From the NCBI GenBank assembly GCA_025937075.1, contig JAICSD010000269.1, forward strand, positions 1 to 6,310: DNA of 6,310 nt, in the 5' to 3' direction. A program made the position numbers and the translations under genes. Below are positions 1 through 5,652 of the stretch, piece by piece. Position 1 is the stretch's first letter. Every line of letters begins with the position of its first letter. Under the pieces are notes generated by a model. The model was given only the letters and a program-made list of their open reading frames with translations, had not been told where the DNA came from and searched no databases. The stretch is from Vicinamibacteria bacterium (GTDB lineage Bacteria; Acidobacteriota; Vicinamibacteria; Vicinamibacterales; 2-12-FULL-66-21).

Positions 1-220
1 CCATCATCGAGCGCCGCTCGCCCGCCACCTGCAGGTCGAAATTGGGCAGGCTGCTCCACGTCCGGCCATGAATCAGCAGCAGCGCTGGACGCGCCGTCGT
101 TCCGCGCGACTTCTCCCACAGCGTCACACGATGGCCGTCGACGGCCACGTCGTGGCGCACCGGCGCCCGTGCGGTCTGTGTCTGCGCCGCAAGCGTCAGC
201 GTGAGTAGCAGAGCGGTCAT
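1..220 (-). CDS. alpha/beta hydrolase, exported, N-terminal part only
   Basis: Only the first 73 codons are in the window; the gene continues past its left edge. The ATG at 220-218 is the only usable start, because the frame has a TAA at 250-248 and no other ATG, GTG or TTG between. Residues 2-12 are a short run rich in Leu, Thr and Ala, followed by QTQTA, which looks like a short signal peptide without the usual basic N-terminus. A beta-strand segment and ALLLIHGRTWSS (residues 46-57) follow. The hydrophobic strand ending in HG is the oxyanion-hole motif of alpha/beta hydrolases. The nucleophile elbow and catalytic triad would lie outside the window, so the substrate cannot be named. No Shine-Dalgarno sequence precedes the ATG; a palindrome at 232-251 occupies that region. 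The gene lies 34 nt downstream of the fused membrane/spermidine-synthase gene on the same strand and is probably co-transcribed with it. Confidence 0.72.
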   Translation of the reverse strand, partial: MTALLLTLTLAAQTQTARAPVRHDVAVDGHRVTLWEKSRGTTARPALLLIHGRTWSSLPNFDLQVAGERRSMM

Positions 221-231
221 GTCACGCGGCT

Positions 232-251
232 GTAAGCCGGACCCGGCTTAC
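232..251. repeat. near-perfect 20-bp palindrome between two minus-strand genes
   Basis: The arms GTAAGCCGG (232-240) and CCGGCTTAC (243-251) are exact reverse complements separated only by AC. On the minus strand the element begins 3 nt after the stop codon of the upstream gene and ends 11 nt before the ATG of the hydrolase. As RNA it can form a stem of 7 to 9 bp, with the innermost pairs opening to give a workable loop. No T-run follows on either strand, so a classical intrinsic terminator is not shown. It could be a processing or attenuating hairpin, a translation-control hairpin over the ribosome site, or a dimeric protein's DNA site. Confidence 0.6.
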
Positions 252-254
252 TTG

Positions 255-2681
255 TCACTGACCCTGCGCGCGCTGAATCGCCTCGCGCAGCGACTGCATC
301 GTCGGCGGCGATGCGACGAAGAGATTCTCCGGGAACCGGTGCGCGTACGCGAGCATGCTCGAATAAATCACGTCGCTCTGGTACAGGTTCAGGCCCATTC
401 CCGCGAGGAACTGAAGCCGCAGGTTGCGGTCGCGGTTGATGGACGCATCCCGCAGCCATGGCGCGAGATCGGACGCCTGGCCCGCGAACGTCGAGAACAG
501 ATCGACGGCCGAGTTCATCCCGACCTCCCGCAGCGATTGCGCCATCGGCGCGTACTCGGGACGGTGCAGCTTCCGATCGATCGCATCCACGTCGATCTTC
601 GTCGGCTCGATCTGCCCGAGCAGCACCAGGTCGTACCCCGCACCATTGTTCGTGTTGCCCCAGACGACGCCGTTCGGAAACGCCTCGAAGAAGGTTGCGA
701 TCTCGCTCTTCACCGCCTCGGTGTTGCTCTCGTAGAGCTGCACGAACAGCGTGACCGCGCCTCCGGGATTCAGATGCTGCTTCACGATCTCGAAGAACTC
801 CCGCGTGTAGAGCATCGCGGCGCCCTTGACCCACGGGTCGAGCGGATCCGACGTGATCGCGTCGAACTTCTCCTTCGTCGTCATCAGAAAGTGCCGCGCA
901 TCGTCAATCTGCACGTGCACCTTCGGGTTGTCCACGACGTTGAAGTTGTGGTCGCCGAAGTACTTGGACACGACCTTCGGGACGAGCGGCTCGATCTCCG
1001 CAATCGTCTCGCGCTGGACGGCCGGATCGATCGAGACGGCGCCCGCCGTCACGCCGGCACCGCAGCCGATGACGAGCACGGATGTCGCCCGCGCCGGGAT
1101 CAGCGTCGTCATGTGCCCCAGCATCCGCTGCAAACGCATGTCCTGCGGCTCGCTCGACGCCTGCACCTTGCCGGCGTTGTGATAGTTCAGAACGCCCCCT
1201 GGAAGACGCGACACCGCGACCGAGGCGTTCCAGCCTTCGCCCATATAAATGATGTCAGCCTGGCCGACGCGTGTGGCGGTGTAGCGCCCGTAAGCGACGA
1301 AGAGACCGGGCACCTGATGGATGCCTCGGGAGAGCAGGCCTGCCGCGGCCGCGGCGGCGATGATTGCGAACGTCGCCGCGAACTGCGGCCGCTTCTCGAC
1401 CGCGTCGTCCTGGACGCCCGTCGACAGGACCAGCAGCCCTGAGAGCGCGCACGTGAGGACGAGCACCTGCTGCGCGTGCTGGCTCCCGATCCAGACGACG
1501 AGCAGCATGCTCGCGACGAGCGAGCCGATGATCGCGCCGACGGTGTTCGCGGCGTAGACGCCGCCGACGAGCCGCGCAGGATCCTGGCCGCGGGAGGCGA
1601 CGGCCGCCAGTGCCAGGGGAAAGCTCGCGCCCCACAAGATCGCGCCGGGAAGCACGACCCAGAGACATCTGACGAAGTCGAGCTGGAAGTTGAACCAGGG
1701 GTTCGTCGTGATGGACGGGTTGATCGGCCAGTACGGGAGCGAGTCGGTGAGCATGTAGGCGGCCCACGCAATCGCGCCGCACAGGAGCATCTGGCACCAG
1801 CCAAGCGCCACGCGGGGACGCGCCGTTCCGCGGCCAATCGCCGCGCCGACGCTGCTTCCGATGCCGAGGCCGAAAAGGAACACCCCGAGAATGAGCGAGA
1901 ACGTGTACACCGTCGCGCCAAACAGCAGCGACAGGAGGCGGGTCCAGATGACCTCCGCGCCCAGCGCCGTCATACCCGACAGCGCAGTGGCCACGTACAC
2001 CGCCCATGCCGCGGGCACGCGCGCAGGCGGCTGCACATCGCGATCGCTGGGCAGCGTCTCGACGGTTGGCGAGGTCCTCGCGATGAGCAGCGCAAGCACC
2101 GCGACCGTCACGTTCAACGCGACGGCCACGTACGTGGTGATCGCGAGGTCGTAGACGCGGAGGAGGTAAAAGCCGGCAACCAGGCTCCCCACGACGCCGC
2201 CCGCGATATTTCCGCCGTAGAAGAACCCGAGCCATGACACGCCTTCCGGAGTCGATTCCACCCAGCGGGAAATCGCGGGGAGCGTCGCGCCCATCAGCAG
2301 GGTTGGGGGGAGCAGACAAATCCCGGCGGCGATGCCACGGAGCAGGATGCCCGTGACTCCGGAACCGGCCCATGACGTGTAGATTCCGCTGACCAGCGGC
2401 ATCCCGAAGAGCACGAGGAGGCCGATGACTCCGATGCCAATCTCCAGCGACGCGTACGTGCGAAGGGGATGCAGACCGCGTGCGGCGGCGACGCGCGGCA
2501 GCAGCAGGCTGCCGAGGCACATCCCGCCCATGAACGTGCCGAGCAGGACGCCCATCGAGACCGCCGAGGATCCGATGACGAGCTGGAGAAGCTGAAACCA
2601 GACGACTTCGTAGATGAGGGCGGCGCACCCGCTGCCGACGAACAGCAGCAGGAGCGCGGGCAGGAACCGACGCGGGGTCAT
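255..2681 (-). CDS. fused multi-pass membrane / spermidine-synthase-like protein (808 aa)
   Basis: This has the architecture annotated as fused MFS/spermidine synthase. The N-terminal half (about 8-200 and 225-425) is many hydrophobic helices in two similar halves: GSGCAALIYEVVW at 16-28 resembles LSGMTALGAEVIW at 234-246, and each leads into a Gly-rich helix (about 41-60 and 259-280). Residues 470-690 form a Rossmann-type spermidine-synthase domain (PF01564 type). Visible motifs are VLVIGCGAG at 535-543 (nucleotide loop), EIE at 562-564 (ribose-binding acid), IDDARHFL at 592-599, and SDPLDP at 611-616, whose D612 and D615 match the paired Asp of the spermidine synthase DxxDP motif. The YHE-type residues after the conserved GxxQ are absent (G504, Q507, then D514 and LQRMLGHM), so aminopropyl transfer to putrescine should not be assumed. 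Residues 690-808 form a soluble tail with NRDRNLRLQFLAG at 749-761. The start is the ATG at 2681, with GAGAGG 8 nt upstream (2695-2690). The catalytic part is probably anchored at the inner membrane. Substrate unknown. Confidence 0.9.
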   Translation of the reverse strand: MTPRRFLPALLLLFVGSGCAALIYEVVWFQLLQLVIGSSAVSMGVLLGTFMGGMCLGSLLLPRVAAARGLHPLRTYASLEIGIGVIGLLVLFGMPLVSGIYTSWAGSGVTGILLRGIAAGICLLPPTLLMGATLPAISRWVESTPEGVSWLGFFYGGNIAGGVVGSLVAGFYLLRVYDLAITTYVAVALNVTVAVLALLIARTSPTVETLPSDRDVQPPARVPAAWAVYVATALSGMTALGAEVIWTRLLSLLFGATVYTFSLILGVFLFGLGIGSSVGAAIGRGTARPRVALGWCQMLLCGAIAWAAYMLTDSLPYWPINPSITTNPWFNFQLDFVRCLWVVLPGAILWGASFPLALAAVASRGQDPARLVGGVYAANTVGAIIGSLVASMLLVVWIGSQHAQQVLVLTCALSGLLVLSTGVQDDAVEKRPQFAATFAIIAAAAAAGLLSRGIHQVPGLFVAYGRYTATRVGQADIIYMGEGWNASVAVSRLPGGVLNYHNAGKVQASSEPQDMRLQRMLGHMTTLIPARATSVLVIGCGAGVTAGAVSIDPAVQRETIAEIEPLVPKVVSKYFGDHNFNVVDNPKVHVQIDDARHFLMTTKEKFDAITSDPLDPWVKGAAMLYTREFFEIVKQHLNPGGAVTLFVQLYESNTEAVKSEIATFFEAFPNGVVWGNTNNGAGYDLVLLGQIEPTKIDVDAIDRKLHRPEYAPMAQSLREVGMNSAVDLFSTFAGQASDLAPWLRDASINRDRNLRLQFLAGMGLNLYQSDVIYSSMLAYAHRFPENLFVASPPTMQSLREAIQRAQGQ

Positions 2682-2775
2682 CAGAACTACCTCTCTTCGG
2701 AATCCAGGATGCTACCACGCAGTTTGGTCCCAACGGCGGCGCCCTCGCCTACGTCCAATACGCGGAGGGGGTGCC
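2682..2775. promoter_or_regulatory. divergent promoter region between membrane/SpeE-like gene and ABC ATPase
   Basis: This 94-bp spacer separates two genes reading away from each other, so it must hold both promoters unless one is driven from elsewhere. On the minus strand TAGCAT (2714-2709) is a fair -10 hexamer placed to give a leader of about 20 nt that includes the GAGAGG ribosome site. I see no good -35 at 16-18 bp; TTGGGA (2733-2728) is only 13 bp away. On the plus strand neither TTGGTC (2724-2729) nor the later TACGTC and CAATAC has a correctly spaced partner, so no plus promoter is called. No convincing operator dyad was seen. Confidence 0.4.
2764..2768 (+). promoter_or_regulatory. 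Shine-Dalgarno GGAGG fixing the ABC ATPase start
   Basis: GGAGG lies 7 nt before the ATG at 2776. The reading frame is open back to 2614, which would run into the divergent gene on the other strand. This strong ribosome site, and the fact that family homology begins only after it, settle the start at 2776. Confidence 0.8.
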
Positions 2776-3513
2776 ATGGCGTGGTGGTCACGACGAAAAG
2801 CCGAAACGGACAGTACGCCGGATCCGATGCTTCCGCTGATCCGGCTCGACGGCGTCACCAGAATCTTCAAGGGCGACGCCGACGAGGAGACGCGAGCGCT
2901 GGACGAGGTGACGGTCGATATCGGGCGGGGACAATTCGTGTCGGTGTCGGGGCCTTCCGGGTGCGGGAAGTCTACATTTCTGTCGATACTCGCGCTGCTC
3001 GATACGCCGAGCCGGGGGCGGTACTGGTTTCAGGGGCGGCGCGTGGACACGCTCGCGCCGGCAGAGAAGGCGCGCGTTCGCAACATCGACATCGGCTTGA
3101 TCTTCCAGAGCTTCAACTTGATCGGGGACATGACGGTCTACGAGAACGTCGAGTATCCGCTGACGCTGCGCCGGGTGGACGCGCGCGACCGCCAATCACG
3201 GGTCGAGGCCGCGCTCGAGCGCGTCGGCATCGCTGCGCGCGCACGTCAACGACCCGGGTCGCTGTCCGGCGGACACCAGCAGCTCGTCGCGATCGCGCGC
3301 GCGCTTGCCGGACGCCCTCCGATCGTCCTGGCGGACGAACCGACGGGGAATCTGGACTCGAAGAGCGGCGAAGCAGTCATGCAGATGCTGCGCGAGCTGC
3401 ACGCAGACGGCGCGACGTTGTGCCTGGCGACGCACAACCCGGACTACATCGCCATGGCCGAACGGCACGTGTATTTGTTCGATGGACGGGTGACGGCGGA
3501 GCCAGTCTCATAG
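2776..3513 (+). CDS. ABC transporter ATP-binding protein, LolD/MacB-like (245 aa)
   Basis: A stand-alone nucleotide-binding subunit (PF00005) that would hydrolyse ATP on the cytoplasmic side of a transporter. In order: RLDGVTRIFKG (23-33), Walker A GPSGCGKST (59-67), Q-loop Q111 in FQSFNL, signature LSGGH (163-167), Walker B IVLADEPTGNLD (183-194, catalytic E188), and H-loop H220 in ATHNPD. FQSFNLI, DEPTGNLDSKSGE and the overall length are typical of the LolD/MacB/FtsE group, which works with MacB- or FtsX-type permeases on lipoproteins, peptides or cell-wall processes. Two positions differ from the usual LSGGQQQR: the fifth residue is His and the Arg is Leu (LSGGHQQL, 163-170). All other catalytic residues are present, so it is probably active. 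Residues 1-18 are an unremarkable polar leader; Met18 is an alternative start with weaker support. No permease is adjacent: the upstream gene is divergent and the downstream gene unrelated. The substrate cannot be inferred. Confidence 0.9.
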   Translation: MAWWSRRKAETDSTPDPMLPLIRLDGVTRIFKGDADEETRALDEVTVDIGRGQFVSVSGPSGCGKSTFLSILALLDTPSRGRYWFQGRRVDTLAPAEKARVRNIDIGLIFQSFNLIGDMTVYENVEYPLTLRRVDARDRQSRVEAALERVGIAARARQRPGSLSGGHQQLVAIARALAGRPPIVLADEPTGNLDSKSGEAVMQMLRELHADGATLCLATHNPDYIAMAERHVYLFDGRVTAEPVS

Positions 3514-3515
3514 GC

Positions 3516-3539
3516 CGCGCGCAACTGACGTTGCACGCG
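3516..3539 (+). terminator. hairpin just after the ABC ATPase stop, possible terminator
   Basis: GCAAC (3521-3525), loop TGAC, GTTGC (3530-3534) form a perfect stem. Past one C/A mismatch it extends by CGCG (3516-3519) against CGCG (3536-3539), giving 9 pairs in total. It starts 3 nt after the TAG at 3511-3513. No T-run follows, so it fits a terminator lacking a U-tract or a 3'-end stabilising hairpin. It argues that the ATPase mRNA ends here rather than continuing into the SnoaL-like gene. Confidence 0.4.
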
Positions 3540-3574
3540 ACGAGTGCTCCGAACCCTACACTCGCCCGCGCCAC

Positions 3575-3604
3575 TTGCGCAGCCCTTGCCGCGGGGCGTA
3601 GCAT
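3575..3604 (+). promoter_or_regulatory. putative promoter of the SnoaL-like gene
   Basis: TTGCGC (3575-3580) and TAGCAT (3599-3604) are 18 bp apart and resemble a housekeeping -35/-10 pair, with a weak -35. Transcription would begin near 3611, only a few bases before the ATG at 3615, so the message would be nearly leaderless. This matches the absence of a Shine-Dalgarno sequence. The -10 is bracketed by GCGGGG (3591-3596) and CCCCGC (3608-3613), an exact 6-bp inverted repeat with an 11-nt spacer. Confidence 0.4.
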
Positions 3605-3614
3605 CTCCCCCGCC

Positions 3615-4037
3615 ATGTCCCGCGAGGACATCCTCGCCCTGTTCGCCCGGCGTGACGCGGCATGGAAGGCGCGCGACGCGCGCGCCCTCACCGAGTCGCA
3701 CACGAGCGGCGGAGTCGTCATCAGCCCGACGGGCGGCGTGCTCGAAGGGCGCGACGAAATCCAGCGCGTCTACGAGCTCTGGTTCTCCGCGTTTCCCGAT
3801 CTGACGTTCACATCCGAAGATCTGCTCATCGACGGGTCGCGCGCCGTGCAGGTGGCGAGCGTCTCCGCGACGCATACCGGCGATTTCTTCGGCGTGCCGG
3901 CAACCGGGCGCAAGGTGTCGTTCGCGATTGCGCTCGTCGTCTCGATGGAGAACGGCGAAATCGCCCACGAACGCCGGATTCTGGACTTCACGGGCGTGCT
4001 CATCCAGGTGGGTGTGCTCAAGGCCAAGCCTCGCTGA
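3615..4037 (+). CDS. SnoaL-like / NTF2-fold protein (140 aa)
   Basis: A small single-domain protein of the SnoaL-like ester-cyclase group (PF07366/PF12680 type, NTF2-like cone fold), whose members include polyketide cyclases and many uncharacterised soil-bacterial proteins. It opens with an amphipathic helix and AAWKARDARAL (15-25), typical of NTF2-like proteins, then GRDEIQRVYELWFSAFPDLTF (45-65). The hallmark strand follows: HTGDFFGVPATGRKVSF (87-103). The family pattern is HxGxFxGxPxTGxxV. Next come NGEIAHERRILDFTGVLIQVGVL (113-135), with D124 and Q131 at the positions of the conserved Asp and Gln-x-Gly. H87 and D124 are candidate pocket residues by family analogy. The length is normal. 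The frame is open far upstream, but similarity begins at the ATG at 3615. The protein is cytoplasmic, with no signal peptide. No polyketide genes are nearby, so a cyclase role is unsupported. Confidence 0.8.
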   Translation: MSREDILALFARRDAAWKARDARALTESHTSGGVVISPTGGVLEGRDEIQRVYELWFSAFPDLTFTSEDLLIDGSRAVQVASVSATHTGDFFGVPATGRKVSFAIALVVSMENGEIAHERRILDFTGVLIQVGVLKAKPR

Positions 4038-4038
4038 T

Positions 4039-4827
4039 TCAGTACAGCACCGAGGCTTCGCCTTTCTCGGCGACCAGCCGGCGCACGTGCGCGACGATGA
4101 GATCGCGCCGTGCCATGACGGCCTTCGCTTCCGCAGCATTCAGATATTTGGCGGTCGTCTTGACGACCTGATCGAGCGTGAGGCGGTCGAGCGCGGCCAG
4201 CAGGCGGCGATCGCAGCGCGGAATCTCCTGCTCCTTTATCGTCGAGACGAGACGAAACGCGCGCGTGAAGTCGATCATCTGCACCTTCCAGTCGCGCGTG
4301 ATCAGCACGTTCCCGAGGTTTCGGTCGGTGTCGTCGACGAGCTGTGAAAAGACGCGCAGCCGGTACATCTGCTGGTTCCAGTTCTCCGAATCGGGCGCGT
4401 CGATCTTCTTCTTCAGGCGCTCCCCTTCCTCCATCATCGTGTCGATCCACCAGCTCAGGGCGCCGTCCTGACCGCGCCAGCGCCGCTCCACCGTGACCGG
4501 CATCATCTCGCCGAGACCGACGAGCTCCGCCAAGCGGAACGCCGCCACGTTGTAGCGCCACGAATCGACGAAGTTGAGCTCGCGTCCGCCGCTTGCGAAC
4601 TCCTGGGACATCTTGTGCTCGTCGACGGACTGGAATGCGGCGTCGTGGGTCACGCGGCCGTCCGACAGCGTGAGGCGCCACGGGCTCGTGATGCCCTTGC
4701 TGATCTGCCTGGAGCTGACGATGCGGGCCGTTTGCAGGAACGCGGCCATCTCGTCACGCGTGAGCGAAGGGGCGGTCGAGGGAGCCTGGGCCAGAACCGC
4801 GACCAGCACGCCGGCGACAGCGATCAT
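4039..4827 (-). CDS. predicted exported protein with kinase-like fold (HipA/PI3-4K/FAM20-type motifs), 262 aa
   Basis: I do not recognise a named gene. Residues 1-15 (IAVAGVLVAVLAQA) form a short hydrophobic signal peptide with likely cleavage near A15, so the product should be periplasmic or secreted. An N-lobe-like region follows: SKGITSPWRLTLSDG (43-57), HDAAFQSVDE (61-70), a helix YNVAAFRLAELVGL (92-105) and MPVTVERRW (109-117). Then comes a catalytic-loop-like motif DTDRNLGNVLI (166-176) and KVQMIDFTRAF (181-191). D168 and N173 have the D-x4-N spacing of the HipA catalytic loop (D309 and N314 in E. coli HipA), and D186 in IDF matches the metal-binding Asp of HipA and PI3/4-kinases. Where the beta-3 lysine is expected the sequence reads AAFQ (63-66), so the ATP-anchoring Lys is not evident and the protein may be a divergent kinase or pseudokinase. 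The C-terminal 70 residues are helical. The start at 4827 is well supported by GGGAGGT upstream. Its 3' end abuts the SnoaL-like gene. Confidence 0.75.
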   Translation of the reverse strand: MIAVAGVLVAVLAQAPSTAPSLTRDEMAAFLQTARIVSSRQISKGITSPWRLTLSDGRVTHDAAFQSVDEHKMSQEFASGGRELNFVDSWRYNVAAFRLAELVGLGEMMPVTVERRWRGQDGALSWWIDTMMEEGERLKKKIDAPDSENWNQQMYRLRVFSQLVDDTDRNLGNVLITRDWKVQMIDFTRAFRLVSTIKEQEIPRCDRRLLAALDRLTLDQVVKTTAKYLNAAEAKAVMARRDLIVAHVRRLVAEKGEASVLY

Positions 4828-4831
4828 GTAG

Positions 4832-4838
4832 ACCTCCC
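4832..4838 (-). promoter_or_regulatory. strong Shine-Dalgarno for the kinase-fold gene
   Basis: On the minus strand GGGAGGT is followed by CTAC and then ATG (4827-4825); the GGAGG core is 5 nt from the start. This is the best ribosome site in the window. It fixes the start, and with it the short signal peptide. Confidence 0.8.
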
Positions 4839-4855
4839 GCGAGAGCGGCTTCGGT

Positions 4856-4879
4856 GGATGCGCGTGTTATACCGCATCC
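4856..4879. promoter_or_regulatory. operator-like 7-10-7 dyad around the -10 of the kinase-fold gene
   Basis: GGATGCG (4856-4862) and CGCATCC (4873-4879) are exact reverse complements separated by 10 bp, 17 bp centre to centre. The spacer contains TATAAC on the minus strand (4871-4866), a good -10 hexamer that would start transcription near 4859 and give a leader of about 30 nt with the GGGAGGT site. No matching -35 is visible at 16-18 bp. If that start is right, the upstream arm is not transcribed, so the dyad would act as DNA, most simply as a dimeric repressor's operator. An activator site serving the divergent methyltransferase gene is also possible. Confidence 0.5.
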
Positions 4880-4914
4880 GGACGCACGGGGGCTACGATT
4901 TCACGCGCCTGCCG

Positions 4915-4920
4915 TAGAAT
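4915..4920 (+). promoter_or_regulatory. -10-like hexamer TAGAAT of the methyltransferase gene
   Basis: TAGAAT matches the -10 consensus at five of six positions and predicts a transcript start near 4927. The bases 16-18 bp upstream (around 4891-4898) do not form a -35. The TAG in this hexamer is also the last in-frame stop before the methyltransferase frame opens at 4918. Confidence 0.4.
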
Positions 4921-4968
4921 TGGCGCATCGCTTTCACCAGATCACTGCTGCGAACCGCCCGCACGGTC

Positions 4969-5652
4969 GTGTATCGCGGACGCAAATCCCGCGACGCCCG
5001 CGCTTGGCGTCCTGAATGGCTCCCTTTCTGGATTGCCACGGATACCGAAAGCCGCGTCCATCCGCACGTGCCCGAGGAGCGCGCCGATCTGTTTCTGGCG
5101 CACAACGCGGGCAGTACCGAAATCGAAGTCCTCAACTGGCTGCACGCGACCGTGTGCCTGCTGAAGCCCGCGACGATCCTCGAAACCGGCGCGGCGGACG
5201 GCCTGGGCACGCTCGCGCTGGCGAGCGCGTGCCGAGCGAACGGGTTCGGCGTCGTGCACTCGATCGAGATCGATGCCGCGCGATGCCGTGCGGGCGAAAC
5301 GCTCCTCGAACGCTACGGCGTTGCCGCTCACGCGGTGTTCCACCCGGAGGATTCGCGCGCGTTCCTTCGCCGAACCGCCCTGACCTTCGACCTGGCATGG
5401 TTCGACAGCTTGTGCGAGCTTCGTGCGGACGAGTACGCCATCTGCCGCGAGCGCGCTCTGCTGCGCGGCCCGGCCGCCTTTCACGACACGTCTGCTCGCC
5501 GTACGGAAACGCTGAAGGACTGGCCGGCTCCCGCGCAACACGCCGAATACCGTCGCCGCCTGCGCGAGGCCGCACGCGAGCCGGGCGTCTGCGCATTCGA
5601 GTCCACGCTCTCGCGCGGGCTGTTCGTCTTCTTTCCTTCCACCATGGAATGA
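4969..5652 (+). CDS. class I SAM-dependent methyltransferase (227 aa from GTG; start uncertain)
   Basis: A Rossmann-fold methyltransferase, closest in style to the Methyltransf_24 group (PF13578) found in sugar and surface-polysaccharide clusters. Motif I is ILETGAADGLG (70-80), the SAM-binding E-x-G-x-x-x-G loop. HSIEID (97-102) ends strand 2, with E100/D102 as ribose-contacting acids. FDLAWFDSLCE (140-150) is the post-II region, with D146 as a candidate catalytic or metal-site residue, and FHDTS (171-175) is the HD strand seen in the family. The methyl acceptor cannot be read from sequence; a sugar or lipid-linked glycan is suggested only by the glycosyltransferase downstream, which overlaps this gene by 4 bp. 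The start is doubtful. GTG 4969 is the first conventional start codon after the in-frame TAG at 4915, and it has no Shine-Dalgarno. The frame between them encodes a plausible basic N-terminus (FTRSLLRTARTVV), and an ATC lies at 4927, where transcription is predicted to start. Confidence 0.82.
   Translation: MYRGRKSRDARAWRPEWLPFWIATDTESRVHPHVPEERADLFLAHNAGSTEIEVLNWLHATVCLLKPATILETGAADGLGTLALASACRANGFGVVHSIEIDAARCRAGETLLERYGVAAHAVFHPEDSRAFLRRTALTFDLAWFDSLCELRADEYAICRERALLRGPAAFHDTSARRTETLKDWPAPAQHAEYRRRLREAAREPGVCAFESTLSRGLFVFFPSTME

Noticed and set aside
201..1442. 413-codon open frame on the plus strand opposite the fused membrane/spermidine-synthase gene
   Set aside because: The translation is Arg/His/Asp-rich with no recognisable domain, typical of the reverse frame of a GC-rich gene. 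The minus-strand gene has clear membrane helices and enzyme motifs.
1255..2733. 492-codon minus-strand open frame overlapping the same gene in another frame
   Set aside because: It is very Arg/Pro-rich and low in complexity, with no motifs. It is an out-of-frame shadow of 2681-255.
2723..2755. Plus-strand TTGGTC / TACGTC as a promoter for the ABC ATPase
   Set aside because: The spacer is 20 bp and the -10 is poor, so it is not reported as a promoter.
2614..2775. N-terminal extension of the ABC ATPase frame
   Set aside because: It overlaps the start of the divergent gene, and GGAGG sits 7 nt before ATG 2776, where a normal ATPase begins.
2469..3614. Open upstream extension of the SnoaL-like frame
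   Set aside because: It runs across the divergent spacer and the ABC ATPase in a wrong frame. SnoaL similarity begins only at ATG 3615.
4050..4070. CCGAG / CTCGG hairpin as a terminator for the SnoaL-like gene
   Set aside because: The stem is interrupted, lacks a T-run and lies inside the coding region of the convergent gene; mentioned only as a weak possibility.
3770..4681. 303-codon minus-strand frame overlapping the kinase-fold gene
   Set aside because: Arg-rich shadow. The frame 4827-4039 has a strong ribosome site, a signal peptide and the D-x4-N / IDF motifs.
4893..4917. CTACG / CGTAG inverted repeat near the methyltransferase promoter
   Set aside because: Only 5-bp arms with a 15-nt spacer, which is expected by chance.
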